The translations under genes were made by a program, and so were the position numbers. Below the pieces are notes generated by a model. The model saw nothing but the letters and a program-made list of their open reading frames with translations. It was not told where the DNA came from and did not search any database. Shown piece by piece: positions 35,201 through 45,846 of a DNA stretch of 64,000 bases. The stretch covers positions 191,001 through 255,000 of the forward strand of contig CM053143.1 of the NCBI GenBank assembly GCA_028571685.1. The letters are read 5' to 3'. Every line of letters starts with the position of its first letter. Positions within the stretch are counted from its first letter, which is position 1. This DNA comes from Heterohyrax brucei (taxonomy: Eukaryota > Chordata > Mammalia > Hyracoidea > Procaviidae).

Positions 35201-35803
35201 TGTCTTAGTCATCTAGTGCTGCTGTAACAGAAATATTGCAAGTGGATAGTTTTAAAAAGAGGAATTTCATTCTGTCGCAGTCCAGTAGGATAAAAGTCCA
35301 AATATAGGGTGTCAGCTCCAGCGGAAGGCTTTCTCTGCTGGCTCTGGAGGAAGATCTGTGTTGTCAGTCTTCCCCTAGACCAGAAGCTTCTGAGACACAG
35401 GGACCCTGGTTCTTTCCAAAGGAGTTGCTATGCTCCTGGCACTGCTTTCTTGGAGTTACAGGTCCTTAAATCTCTCTGCTAGCATCTCTTCTTTATTATC
35501 TCAAGAGATTGCGTCAAGACATAATACAGTTTTATACACTGAGTCCTGCCCCACCAATACAACTGCCACGCATCCTCCCTAATTATCATCTTAAAGGCAG
35601 GGTTTACAACAGAAAGAAATAGTACAAGTGTGCTCTCACCAGGCAGGGAGAGCAGTGGAAGCTGCATACAGGTGGGCATGTAAATTTACATGGGAATGTA
35701 CATTTTCACTCGGTCATAATAAAAAAAAAAAAGAAACACTACGCAATAAAGAGAATCATGGCCAAATTGCAACACACATTTTTGAGGAACACAATCCAAT
35801 GCA
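35201..35803 (-). mobile_element. MaLR/MLT1-like LTR inside Tigger, itself interrupted
   Basis: Plus text starts TGTCTTAGTCATCTAGTGCT (reverse of the LTR end) and contains GAAGCTTCTGAGACACAGGG. After the L1 tail at 35630-35735 it resumes with GAGAATCATGGCC and ACACAATCCAATGCA, the reverse of the LTR start. Confidence 0.7.
35630..35735 (+). mobile_element. ~100-bp L1 3' tail inside LTR
   Basis: GGGAGAGCAGTGGAAGCTGC, 'ggtgggcatgtaaatttacatgg', then TCATAATAAAAAAAAAAAAG. It is the same tail as the minus-strand L1 at 51924. Flanking GAAATAGTACAA and GAAACACTACGCAA are a degenerate target duplication. Confidence 0.75.
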
Positions 35804-36119
35804 TTGTGTGATTTTTTTTCTTATCTCTCCTTCTATTTACTTATTTAAGTTTTGGTACATCTTATTGTTAGAACACTTTCTGGGGAGAAAATTATGAAAA
35901 AATGCATGTAGAGGGCATAGATAAAATTTCTTAGCTATGTGAGAACACTTCAAACATTTGATCAGGTTAATATAATGGAAAGTTCAGTGGAGAATAATGC
36001 ATACAGCAAGAACAGTGAATTTAGATGTTGATACCATGGATGTGGAAGAGCTCATAGGTCATGAAGAGACAAAAGTGGGTTTTATGGATTTTGAAGAGGA
36101 CATAAATGCTGAAGAAGAA

Positions 36120-36215
36120 ACAATGAGGAAAGAGAGTAATTATGAAAACATGGATTTGATACACAGATTTGAAAACATGGATTTGATACATGGAATTGAA
36201 AACATGGATTAGGAA
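36120..36215 (+). repeat. 27-bp tandem repeat in transposase remnant
   Basis: GAAAACATGGATTTGATACA recurs at a 27-base spacing: two full units and a partial third (ending AAAACATGGATT at ~36209). In frame it repeats 'ENMDLIH'. It looks like a local slippage expansion within the decayed Tigger frame. Confidence 0.75.
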
Positions 36216-36644
36216 GATTCAAAAAGCAGTGATAACGTATTTAGAAATAGATCAAGAAAAAAGGAAAAGGACTATACAGATAATCTTCACTAATTTCCTT
36301 GTTAGAAACACCGTCAGCATTCTAATGATCTGTAGTCTTCCACAACTAATTACCTCAACTGACAAAATACCAGCACTGCCCAAGTCTTCCTTATTGTCAA
36401 AGTAAATTTTTATGATTTGTGTATTTTTATGCTTGTTTTGAAATCTGTCTGTTAAGTTTATATGTAATATTTTCAATCTTCCACCATAAATAAAGATTGG
36501 ATTTACAAAGTGGTTGTAATGAAAGGCAATAATAGTGAAAACTAAAAAAAAAAAATTTGAAACGAGGCGTTCAGCTTTTGTCATAGCTACTTTAGAACAG
36601 AGTCATTTGAGTAGAACCCCATCATAAATCAGAGATTACTTGTA

Positions 36645-37244
36645 TTTAGGTTTTGAATCATGTGAAGAATCAGAAAGAGGTTGACAAAATAGAGATGAAA
36701 GGATTGTAAGACATCATTGTAAGTTACAAAAGCAGTTCTTGGAACAAAATAATTGAAAAAGCTTAAGTATTTTTATATTCTCCTTACTTATAAACCTGAA
36801 CGTATTATTTGTGTTTCCTGTGCAGCTGCTTTTACTAAGTAATATAAAAATCTTGCCAGATACATCTTGCATAAAATGAGCAATCTAAAATGTTGAAACA
36901 CCCTGTTGCTTTTTATTACTACCAGTTGGCATCCTCTAGTAGAAAACAAACTCAGCCTCTGGGGATGCAGGCCCTAACTGAGAAAAGGCTCCCAGGTACT
37001 GCCTACCTGTGGACAGTACCAGGAGAACATGGAGAACCTATTGCTTTCTGTTGCCTTCACATTTTATATTTATTAAGATGCTTTTAGGGAAATGTAGCTG
37101 AAAATTCAACTAAATAGTAAGGATATTTATTATGTCGCACAGCAAGAAGGCCAGAACAAGGAAGCTTCAGGTTTGGTGAATTCAGCGGCTCAGTGTTGTG
37201 AGGTATCTAGGTTGACTTCTCCATGATTGTTTTGGCTTCCCATT
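36645..37244. other. Unassigned DNA
   Basis: Frame 36890-37087 (65 codons) has no recognisable domain. No repeat family assigned. Confidence 0.4.
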
Positions 37245-38045
37245 CATGGCTATGTTGCTGTGGTTAGCTGATGTAGAGTCACTCACCGACTCACAGCCAC
37301 TCCATACACAACAAAATGAAAGGCTACCAGGTCCTGCATCGTTCCTGTTATTGGTTGTGCTACGAGCCGTTGTAATCTTTATGGTTTTCACTGGCTGATT
37401 TTTGGGAGAAACAACCAAACATTTCTTTCTATCTGGAATCGCCTCTGAAACCTGTTGTCATGAATTGAATTATGTTTCCAAAAAACTGCCTAGCAATTTG
37501 GCCTAGCCATGATTCCTAGTATCATGTAATATCTTTCACGTCCTGCGTCTATGATGTTAATGAGAGAGGATGGGCACAGTTGTGGTGGGGGGGCATGACT
37601 AAAGGTGTAAGATTGTTTTGTGGCTTCAGGTAGTCTCTAGAGATGCAAAGGAGAGAAGCTAGCAGATAGATTTGGGCACTTCATACCATCAAGAAGCTGT
37701 ATTGGAAGCTGAGTGTGTCCTTTGGAAAGGACCAGGTTCCTGTCCGTCGGAAGCTTCCAGTCCAAGGGAAGATTGACAACAAAGATCTTCCTCCAGAGCC
37801 AGCAGAGAAAGTCCTACCCTGGAGCACACACCATGAATTTGGACTTTTAGCCTACTGGACTGTGACGAAACAAAACTTCTTTTTTTAAAGCCATCCACAA
37901 GCAACCCTAGATGACTAAAACACCTGTTTGATGTCATAATAACACACAAATTTCAACTGATGGGTGCTGTCTGCACATGAACTGAATCACCCATGAATTG
38001 AACATGGAAGGTGAGAGTCACACCACTAGACCATTGATGCCTCTA
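37245..38045 (-). mobile_element. Long tRNA-derived SINE split by an LTR
   Basis: Left part 37245-37451: GTTGCTGTGGTTAGCTGATG, GTTTTCACTGGCTGATTTTTG. Right part 37928-38045: 'ctgaatcacccatgaattgaacatgg' and GAGTCACACCACTAGACCATTG, the reversed tRNA-like head. The LTR 37457-37922 sits between them. Confidence 0.75.
37457..37922 (+). mobile_element. Solo MaLR/MLT1-like LTR, 466 bp, 5-bp TSD
   Basis: Bounded TGTCATGAATTG...GACTAAAACA and flanked by CCTGT at 37452-37456 and 37923-37927. It contains GATGTTAATGAGAGAGGATG, 'gaagcttccagtccaagg' and GAATTTGGACTTTTAGCC. This copy defines the family ends (TG...CA, 5-bp duplication as in ERVL-type elements). Confidence 0.85.
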
Positions 38046-39709
38046 CTCTCATGGCTATACCTGACTGAGAAGCATGCACAGCCATGTAAACTGGCTGAAA
38101 CAGTTGCATAGGTATTAAATATTATTCTCATGTAATCGAGTCTAGAGGCAAAAACCTAGCTTGTATTGCTTATTAAGACAAAATAAACATTTTCTAGAAG
38201 CCCCAAAAGAGATTTATACAAACAAAAACAGAAATGCTGGTCAACTGAATGGGACTACCCTGAGTGGCTTATATTGATCAACATTTTAGACTTTGTGTGA
38301 GGCCAGGCACGTACCAGGCAAATAAGTGTTTAATGTCTGAACAAACACAGGTTTCTTTTAGCTTGAAGGAGAGTGATGGGGCAGGGGTGAATTTTGGTTA
38401 TGTAACTAACAGTGTCATCTAGAACCTTCTTGCTATAGGGTCTGGTGCCTATTCCAACATGGAAAGTCCTACACCCTGAGGCTCCCAGAAGCGCTCCAGC
38501 CCTCTTAGGAGAGGGATGTGTCTGGTCATCATTGCTTGATATCATTAAACATTAGAATGATTTAATGCGCCTCTCTTTCTAGGGTCATGTTCAGGCAAAA
38601 TTCTGATTGCATAGTCTTGCTGTATGACTTATTTATAGAAGATATGAGGTCTCTTTTTCCATTAAAAAAGAGAAGACAGGAATCTAATAAAAACAACAGC
38701 ACAATGTTATACATATTAAATAGTAAATACGACAGTGAATTTGGCACTCTGCCTTGGCAGAGTTCTGAAGTTTGCATGCAGAAGTGAAGATCAGAAGGGC
38801 TCAAGCTGCAGGTGCTGAAATCAGACAGTAAGTATTAACACCAAATGTAGGTGGATATGACTCATAATATATGCAGTGAATTGATATTGCTGGTTGATTT
38901 TTGAGGGATATGTGTAGCATATTCTTTCTCATCTTTATTCATCTGGGTATCTTTTCCTGAATTCACCTATTGTTTTTGATGGATGATACTATGAATAAGT
39001 AAACATGAGATTAGTGTTATTCTCAACTTGTTCAATAACATATCAATCACATTGGAATATGTTCACATTTTTAAAGCAAGCATTATAACAAAACTGAATA
39101 TATTTCTACAGTAAAGCATGGTTTTCCTTCATCTAACCAAAAAATTTCTGTGGAAGTCATGAGACTAATGAATCAGATGCATATTGCAGAATCCAATTTT
39201 ATTTTGGGTACATGACATTGTTATGTCATGCTGTTTGTTTCAGTAAAAACAGGGTTAGGGTCAATTGCTGAGTATTATACAGTCTCAGCTGAAGTAAAGA
39301 TTTGTGTGTTGTTTTTAAAAAGTTTCTTTCTGCTCAATTGTCTTTTTTTTCTAAAGACAAATTAATCACACAACAAAAGGGTAGAAACTATTGTTAATTG
39401 GCACAGTACAGATAAGTTCAGCATTTTCCTTACAAAGATGATTTCCACATAATTCTAATTCAACTGGAATTAATACATTTTAGGGTGAATGTTACAAATA
39501 TTGAATATTAAAATGTTTTCTTTCTTTTTTTTCTTAGTGCTGTATAAATATTTCTTTAAATAATTTTAAAAATTGCTTTTTTTGTCTTCCTGTGCCTTGG
39601 GAAAGTGGCACATATGAATAATATGCTTTACTTAGAAAAAAATGTGCAAACTAAATATAAGGTTAGAGTTGGATTTAGAAAGGTTTAGATTATCAAATCC
39701 GTGACCTTG
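38046..39709. other. Unassigned AT-rich DNA
   Basis: No gene, RNA or recognised transposon. Many short A/T runs. Confidence 0.45.
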
Positions 39710-40406
39710 TGTTGTTAGCTGTGGTGGAGTCAGCCCCTGACTCGTGGCAACCTCATGCACAATGGAATGAGATGTTGCCTTATCCTGAGCCATCCGCTTA
39801 TCATTTGGGGACTGGGCCTTTGTGAGGGTTTTTTGGCTGAGTTATGGAATTTGTTTTAGGTATCTAGAGCTAGTATATAATAGAAAAATGACAAGTGGAT
39901 GGTTTTAACAAAGATAAATTTATTCTGTCACAGTGTAGGAAGCTAGAGCTCTGAATTCAGGGTGCCAACTCTTTCTACCAGAACATTCTTGTGGGCCCCC
40001 AAAATGCATGTCAAATTGGCCAGGAATCCCGGGTCCAAAAGATTCATGTTCCTAGCTCTACTTTCTCGGTGGTGCAAGATCTCTTGTCTCTCAAGCTCAC
40101 TTCTCCTTTTTAAATCTCAAAAGAGATTGATTTAAGACACATTCTGATCTTGCATATTGAGTCCTGCCTCCTTAGCATAACTGCCTCTAATCCCATCTCA
40201 TTAACATCATAGAGGCAAGGTTTACAACATGCAGGAAAATCATATCAGATGACAAAATGTTGGATAATCACACAGTATGCTTAGTCATGGCCTGGCCAGT
40301 TTGATATGCATTTTGGGTAGTGGTTGTGCATGAGATTCATTGACTAGAATTAAACCTGGGCCCCCTCCTTGGTAGGTGAGAATTCTACCACTGAATCACC
40401 ACTGTC
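39710..40406 (-). mobile_element. Long tRNA-derived SINE split by an LTR
   Basis: Left part 39710-39851: GTTGTTAGCTGTGGTGGAGT, CTCGTGGCAACCTCATGCAC. Right part 40255-40406 ends with AGGTGAGAATTCTACCACTG, the reversed tRNA-Gly-like head. Interrupted by the LTR at 39852-40254. Confidence 0.75.
39852..40254 (-). mobile_element. MaLR/MLT1-like LTR inside SINE
   Basis: Plus text TGTTTTAGGTATCTAGAGC ... AAATTTATTCTGTCACAGTG ... ATCATATCAGATGACA is the reverse complement of the family. About 403 bp; the flanking duplication is not clear. Confidence 0.7.
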
Positions 40407-40639
40407 ACTGTGATGTGTACTTCCCTAGCATTTCTAAGCTGTAGTCAACCGGAGTCAACTGGACAGCAACTAACAACAGTCAAACTGCTGGACTAGCATG
40501 TATCCCCAACACCTACAAAACAGCCCATTTCCTGTTCTCCCACGCTATTCTTCAGTCTTTACAAGGCAATGCATGGTCTATGCAGAGAGAGACAAATGTA
40601 GTGCTAGAAGGTTTCTAGCAAGCTTAAAAGGAGACATAA

Positions 40640-40677
40640 ACAGAGAGGGACAGACTTCTCTAAAGAGGAGATCCAGG
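40640..40677 (+). mobile_element. L1 3' end, left piece before provirus
   Basis: GACTTCTCTAAAGAGGAGAT followed by CCAGG joins exactly to CAGGCAGCCAAACAACACATG at 47016 when the provirus is removed, reproducing the familiar L1 ORF2 motif. The left boundary is approximate. Confidence 0.8.
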
Positions 40678-41220
40678 TGTTATAAGAAAATGAAGCGAGC
40701 GACACCCAGGAGGAGGCAAGGGGCAAGTTTATTACGTCGACGGGCCAAATGGGACCTCTGCAGGTTCCAACAAAATGGCCCCGAGTCAAGTTTTGAGTCT
40801 CTACTTATAGTGTAGTTGTGGTTGAGACAAATGGGGTAAGCAGGCGGAGTTCTGAGGAGGGGGGCATCCTGCTAGGTGGGTGGGAGGCTTTGATAAGGGG
40901 AGCATAGGCATGAGATTCGTGAAAGGAAACTATCCCATCTGGCAAGGGAAGGGGGCCGGGCTGGAAAAGGAAAAGGGGAATGGGTTATCACATCTTGCCA
41001 GCTGGGGTGCCGGTCTGGGAAAGGAATGGGGAGTCTCCGGCCAGCTGGGGAGTTGAGCTGGGAAAAGGAAACAGGGGTTATCCGGCCAGCCTGGGAGCCG
41101 GGCTTATCAAGGGAGAGTGTCCTTGTCTGGCGAGAGCTGCTGTGAAATGAAGGGAGAGCTAGGTGGGTGTAGGAACAGCAAGGATGAGGGGGGAAGGAAA
41201 ATTTTTCAGTCTCTATATTA
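40678..41220 (-). repeat. 3' LTR of the provirus
   Basis: Same 543-bp sequence as 46473-47015 with one visible substitution (T at 40800). TATA-like box complement at 40804-40810 and polyadenylation signal complement at 40728-40733. It follows the polypurine tract on the minus strand. Confidence 0.95.
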
Positions 41221-41248
41221 TTCCCCCCTTTGATACCCCCCTTTGATA
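41221..41248 (-). promoter_or_regulatory. Polypurine tract, duplicated
   Basis: Plus strand shows CCCCCCTTTGATA twice in tandem (41223-41235 and 41236-41248). On the minus strand this is two PPT copies (TATCAAAGGGGGG), the second abutting the 3' LTR. The PPT primes plus-strand DNA synthesis. Confidence 0.85.
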
Positions 41249-41258
41249 AGGGTGGGTA

Positions 41259-41890
41259 TCACAATTCTTCAACGTCAGCTTGGGGAAGTTGTTGATAAGT
41301 TCGGAGGGTCAGGACCCTGGAGACGGTTTTGTTGAGTAAGTTCTGTTCTAGTTGGTCTCGTAGGTGGTGCAGGAGGCAGGGTCCGAAGGTCAGGACTATG
41401 AATCTGAAGACGAGTTGTCCCCACAGGGAGGGCCAACCAGGTGGCCCAATTTGACATGAGTCCCCATGCAGACTGGGTAAGTTCACATCGTCTCTGTTCA
41501 ATTCGGCTTTTGAGCTCTGTAATCTTAGACGTGACAATGTTAGAAGCATTTATAACATATCACCATTCTTTGCCCAGAGTCATATAGGTCCCGCCCTTCT
41601 CTGCCAGTAATAAGTCTCACGCTTGTTTGTTTTGTAAAGTAACTGTTACCGGGGAGTTAATTTGATTCTGAAGTATAAGAAGTGTGTCAGTAACTTGGTC
41701 CATGTCTGTATTGAATGTCTCTGATAGTTTTTTATTTATTTCTCCCTGAGTAGAGAGTAAGTGTCTGTCATCCCCTAATCCAGCCCTTTGTATAGTTTTA
41801 ATGGCTGTGTGGAGACTTCCTTGGAAAGTCTGTCAAAAGTTACTCTGTAAACCTGTGTTTGTGGAGAAAAGGGAAGGGGGGGGACGTAAT
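41259..41890 (-). pseudogene. env: gammaretrovirus-type TM subunit remnant
   Basis: From ~41760 down: 'MDQVTDTLLILQNQINS', 'DLLLAEKGGTYMTLGKEW' (the position of the immunosuppressive-like and CX6CC region; a stop occurs just after), 'SKITELKSRIEQRR', then 'FIVLTFGPCLLHHLRDQ' as membrane anchor and cytoplasmic tail (frame 41549-41259). This order is diagnostic of class I/gammaretroviral TM. The Cys loop is broken. Confidence 0.75.
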
Positions 41891-42087
41891 TAGGGGGAAG
41901 TTAGTGAGACTGGGCAGGCCTCAGTGTTACTAGGCATGTTGTATTGAAATCTGTTCCTCTGATCTCTGTTCCTCAGAAGTTCCTAGTCAGATTGTCCTGA
42001 TATAATCTCATAAATCGAGGGGTTGAAGTCCCTCTTAGAAGGCATTTCCTTGATCCTCATGTTGGAGGGGAGGGGCTGCTCCCGACA
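41890..42087 (-). repeat. Truncated class II-like LTR edge
   Basis: Starts TGTCGGGAGCAGCCCCTCCC on the minus strand after the internal PPT and continues ~195 bp until class I envelope sequence begins near 41890. There is no second boundary, so the LTR is cut at the junction. Confidence 0.5.
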
Positions 42088-42100
42088 TCTCCCCTTTATT
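42088..42100 (-). promoter_or_regulatory. Internal (class II) polypurine tract
   Basis: Minus-strand AATAAAGGGGAGA is followed at once by TGTCGGGAGCAGCC, the typical beginning of a class II/IAP-like LTR. It marks the 3' end of an older betaretroviral unit inside the provirus. Confidence 0.65.
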
Positions 42101-42439
42101 ATAAAAATCAGCTGGCTCCCAGCTGTCCCACCTGCGTGTCTGTTAGGTCGTGTTTCTTTGTTTCTGTGTCTTTCCCGTCATCGGAACCCTATCCTCTAGC
42201 GATAGAGTCCTGTCTTAGGCGAACACAGATCAAGAAGCATCTCACCTGTCCCTGACTACCGCAGTGGGTTATATAGTAAACATGGTGGGGGGCGCCCACG
42301 CTGTGTTTGCAGTTTCAGGTGATGAACATCTATTAGTGGCCATTTATCAGTAGCTGTTGTAGACTTCTGCAAATTAGTTTAAGCAGACAAGGGTGTATAG
42401 AGTATTATCGAGAGGACAGTTTTCCTGGTTATGATCATG

Positions 42440-42770
42440 GGGATTAATAAGTGTCAGATTTGGTTAAGAGGCCCAGAAAACATGTTCTTAAGGTTATTCA
42501 GAAAATCTTTCAGCTGTCACAGCAGTATTAAAGGGTAAAGGAGTATGACTTAGTGTCAGAATTTCTGAATGTAACTGTGTTAGGTGTAGAGTTTCATTAG
42601 TGTGTTCCCACATATTTTCTAGATGTTGTTTAACTCTTTCCCATGTATCTGTGTTTATATTGTGAGTTTTGTTAGTCACACAAATCTAGATAAATTCAGC
42701 ATGACAAGTCAGCCTGGCTTGGTGTTGTAAAGTTTGAACCAGATTTCCTATTACTATAAGAAAGAGTCTG
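42440..42770 (-). pseudogene. env: TM ectodomain remnant, class II-like
   Basis: 'LVQTLQHQARLTCHAEFI' and then 'WERVKQHLENMWEHTNETL' (frame 42679-42494) match the betaretroviral TM ectodomain order (heptad region, Cys loop, C-terminal helix). A stop falls within the Cys-loop region. Confidence 0.65.
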
Positions 42771-42774
42771 AATC

Positions 42775-43350
42775 TACACTTCAAGGTAAACTCCCAGATT
42801 CTGAATCTCAGGGACTGGGTGTACTCCGGAGCAGAGTTCTGACTTAATTGTCATGTATCCAGGAGAAAGTCACCCACGGAGTAAAAAGCCCTGCAACTTT
42901 TGTTTGATATTCTTAGGGCAGCCGATTTAAGGGTACAAGTTAGTAATCTGAAGCCAAGGGCTCTTCAGAAGCAAGGAAGATTTCCTTGAAATTCAAATCT
43001 AATGAGGGATTGATTTTTAGGTGATACTTAAATAAACAAAAAATCAGCATGTTTGTTTTGGAGGCAGAGAAAGGAGGGGCTAGTCTCTGGGAAAGGACCA
43101 GAACTGACTCTGGGTCAGAGGCAAACACACCTCGCATACCTCTTGTCTCAGACTTTTCTCTGCTCACCCCCCCCTTTGAAAAACCATCCATCCTCCTTAT
43201 AAGAACTAGAGAAGTCCGAGGTAAAGTAATCTTGGTAAGTGTCTTGCCCAGCCCCTCTATTTTACAAAGAGAAAACAGGTTCAAAGATTCACAGAGATGA
43301 TGAGCTGGGACTCCTGACTCTGTTGACAAGCTAATGTTGTCGTGTAGTTT
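42775..43350. other. Host-like insert within env, with MIR-like segment
   Basis: Between the fusion-peptide piece (ending ~43380) and the TM ectodomain piece (from ~42770) lies ~575 bp without retroviral similarity. Its right end (43245-43330: CTATTTTACAAAGAGAAAAC, GATGAGCTGGGACTCCTGAC) resembles an old MIR SINE on the plus strand. Frames of 129 codons (minus) and 83 codons (plus) here have no recognised domain. Confidence 0.5.
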
Positions 43351-43379
43351 TAAATAGTAGCTCTAGCTTTGTTTTACTT

Positions 43380-43745
43380 TTAGATTAATCATTTCTGAGT
43401 ACTCATAAGCTGTAACATACTATGAACCACATTATCTGTAAATTAAGCAGTTTGTATATTCTGAGTAATGACCACGGCGATTATAGCAGATACAAGTGCA
43501 GTTATTCCCATAATAACTAATCCCACAGCCCGCTTAGGCCTAATCAACTCTTACAATTTTTCTATCACTTGTAGCCCTTTGTCCCGATACCAGGGTTCTG
43601 ACAAGTTTACAGGCAGTACCACAAAGGGAGGTTGATGTAGAACAATCATAAGTTTCCCTTCCCCAAGGGGGCCCACACAACTAGCAAGATTACAGTTAAA
43701 GCATGTGATGTTAAAACAGGTTACATTGGCAGGTTTCATTGTCCT
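43380..43745 (-). pseudogene. env: SU end and fusion-peptide region, class II-like
   Basis: Frame 43739-43551 has the cysteine-rich 'NITCFNCNLASC' and 'QPPFVVLPVNLSEPW' pattern of betaretroviral surface subunits just before cleavage. It is followed by a hydrophobic 'AVGLVIMGITALVSAII' stretch (~43530-43480) fitting a fusion peptide. Stops follow. No complete envelope frame exists. Confidence 0.7.
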
Positions 43746-44139
43746 GTGTGGCAGTCACCTTTTTTTCAAGTCATTGGTCCCTGTTACACAAGTAGTGACT
43801 GTTTTATTCAGGAGAGATTGGGTTAGTTTATGTCCGAGTCCAGAGTTCTCTCCCTCTCAGCCATTGGCAGCATAGCCCCCTGTGTGATCTTAAGTTGGTG
43901 GGGGGGCTTGTCAGCAATCGCACTGTGATGAGCTGGCTATAGAAGAGAAGGGACGGAGGAGTCGGCAGGCACCAATCACACGGTATCTTGGCATTGACTT
44001 CACTGTTGCTGGGGAGATCTCCCAGAAGGAATGGTGTCAGGTTGTGCCTATGACTCGAATTAGCCTCTCAAGAATTTAGATAGGAAAGTCAGTATCCTGT
44101 GAAAACACAATTTCTATTTCTACGGCCTGGCTAATAGCA

Positions 44140-44300
44140 AGTGATTGATAATAAAAGGGTATCTTATTAAATGATATGGTAAGCCGTGTTTATAATTTTA
44201 AAGGTATGGTAAGATTCCTGAAAACTCTTAAAAGTATAAGCCGGAGCACTGTCTGTTTTGAGATGCGAGGGAATCTAGCGGCTTGTAAAGCGACAAAGGA
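44140..44300 (-). pseudogene. pol: integrase core fragment
   Basis: Residues 'LKTDSAPAYTFKSFQESYHTF' minus the final residue lie at ~44255-44195 and match the segment of retroviral integrase around the second catalytic Asp (TDxxPAY). The following catalytic Glu region is disrupted by stops. Betaretrovirus-like. Confidence 0.6.
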
Positions 44301-44939
44301 GGTGTCGAATTACATCCTTGTAAGTTTCTCTCCTGTGAGCTGAAGCCGTATACCTGGACATAACAGAGTTTTTAGTAATATTCATTTGTCATAATTGTCC
44401 AGCCTTTAAACCCCGTGGGGTAATTTTTATTATTGGTAAGGAGGACTGCCCTTAGTTAAAAGTATGTACTTTTATGATATATACAATCATCTTAGCCAGG
44501 CAAGAGTTTTTGAGACAAATTCAGTCTCGGTGGACTGTAAAATCAAGACTGCCGAAAATTGCATTTATCAAACCCAATTTAAAGATTCCCCACAGTCTCA
44601 TGTTCTGACTTCCTTGTCCTTTTCCTTTTTCAGTTTTTATCTGTGTGACACTTTCTTTTCTTTCTGTTTCTCTCTCCTTCAGCCTTCCTTCCCTTTTAGC
44701 TATCCAGCCTTTTCCAATATTTTCTTCTCTTTTAACTACCCAGCCTTTTTCACTTGCTCATATCCTTTTTATATTCCCTTCATATTTGTCACACCTGGGG
44801 TTTCACAGACAATTGTGTACATCATAAATAGTCACAGGAAACTCCAGCCAGACTGTTTACATCAGGTGAAGCCCAAAACCCAAGAGAACATTTTTCAGCT
44901 ATACATTCTCACAAGAGACCGCACTGTGAATATATAAAA

Positions 44940-45480
44940 TGTAGTTTTTGTTCTCCAGTCTGAAAGTTAACCTCTTAAAGATCAAAGAAGGAACAAAGGA
45001 ACCTGTAACTGGCCGTGATTAATTAGTCGTAAGCCCCGTGCTGTACTCGGACCAACTTTGCAGGAGTTGATTTTAATAACAGTTAAATGATAGCACCGAG
45101 CAGCTTTTGAAAGTCATTTAAAGTTTTTAAGTGTGTGGTTTTTTTTAAGACAAAGGGAACACAAGGTACCGTGGTATTATTTAAACACGGCCCAAGTAAG
45201 AAATTGGAGGCTGAGTTTGGATTTTATCTGGAGTAATTACTAAGTCTCTAGCTTTTAGGACAGAGGTGAGAGTTATTCAGCACTCCTGTAGAAAAAAGAA
45301 TGATTAGGGTGAGCCAACAGAAACAGAGTGAACTTGTTTTCTTTAACACTTTCCATCACAGCATCAACAAACTTCCGACCAAGAGTGAGACTGTTTCTCA
45401 TCCCCCGGGGGGAGGGCATTTCACTGATAACGCTGGAAAGGCCGTTCGAAATTCTCTGATGGCAAATTAAAAGCAAAACA
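44940..45480 (-). pseudogene. pol: reverse transcriptase fragment, betaretrovirus-like
   Basis: Frame 45476-45273 carries 'MRNSLTLGRKFVDAVMESV', corresponding to the segment just before the RT catalytic loop, and then 'FLLAHPNHSFFY', the segment just after it. The YxDD catalytic motif expected between them is absent. Downstream, 'LKTLNDFQKLLGAI' (~45120-45080) fits the thumb region. Stops interrupt it. The similarity is to betaretroviral (class II) RT, unlike the class I ends. Confidence 0.7.
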
Positions 45481-45846
45481 AAGTGAAAAGGGAGGGAACT
45501 CAGGTAGCAAAACTTTTATGAATTCCACTGTTGCACTGATTGCCCCTAGGCCACTAACGCACCATGCACAGAAGCCCCAGGGGGCGGGGGAGGCTGAGCG
45601 CAGAGAGAAAACCTGCGGTCTGCTCCTCCAAATCTTCTGTGCCTGCCACCCAAAGCAGCTGAAGTGGCGGAGGCGCGGCAGAGCAGCCGCTGCTGGCTGC
45701 TGGCTTCTTAAAGGAGCCGCAGCTATTTAGGAAGAGGAGGAAAAAAAAAAACTCAGGAAAAGGAGGTTTCTATAAGGAGTCTTCTCTAGACTCCCTACGG
45801 CACAATTCTTCGCTCTTAAATAACTATAAAGAGTTCTCCCTTATTT

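Larger units (their letters stand above)
35143..36642 (+). mobile_element. Tigger-like (pogo/Tc1) DNA transposon
   Basis: The left end CAGATAGTCATCAACTTACG and the right end (reverse complement beginning CAAGTAATCTCTGATTTATG) are imperfect inverted repeats, each bordered by TA (35141-35142 and 36643-36644), the usual Tc1/mariner-superfamily duplication. An acidic 'DVEELIGHEE' stretch at ~36030 fits the C-terminal part of a Tigger transposase, which moved the element by cut-and-paste. The catalytic core is missing. An LTR (35201-35803) is inserted near the left end. Confidence 0.65.

Noticed and set aside
42280-42300. GGGCGCCCACGCTGTG as a tRNA-Lys-like primer site of a plus-oriented class II provirus
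   Set aside because: The match is partial. The envelope pieces on both sides read on the minus strand, and a minus-strand PPT followed by TGTCGGGAGC at 42087 shows that the class II unit points the other way.
44464-44937. 157-codon plus-strand frame, the longest plus-strand ORF
   Set aside because: It is antisense to the pol region of the minus-strand provirus, lies in a pyrimidine-rich tract giving a Phe/Ser-rich low-complexity product (repeated 'YPAF'), and has no recognised domain or promoter.
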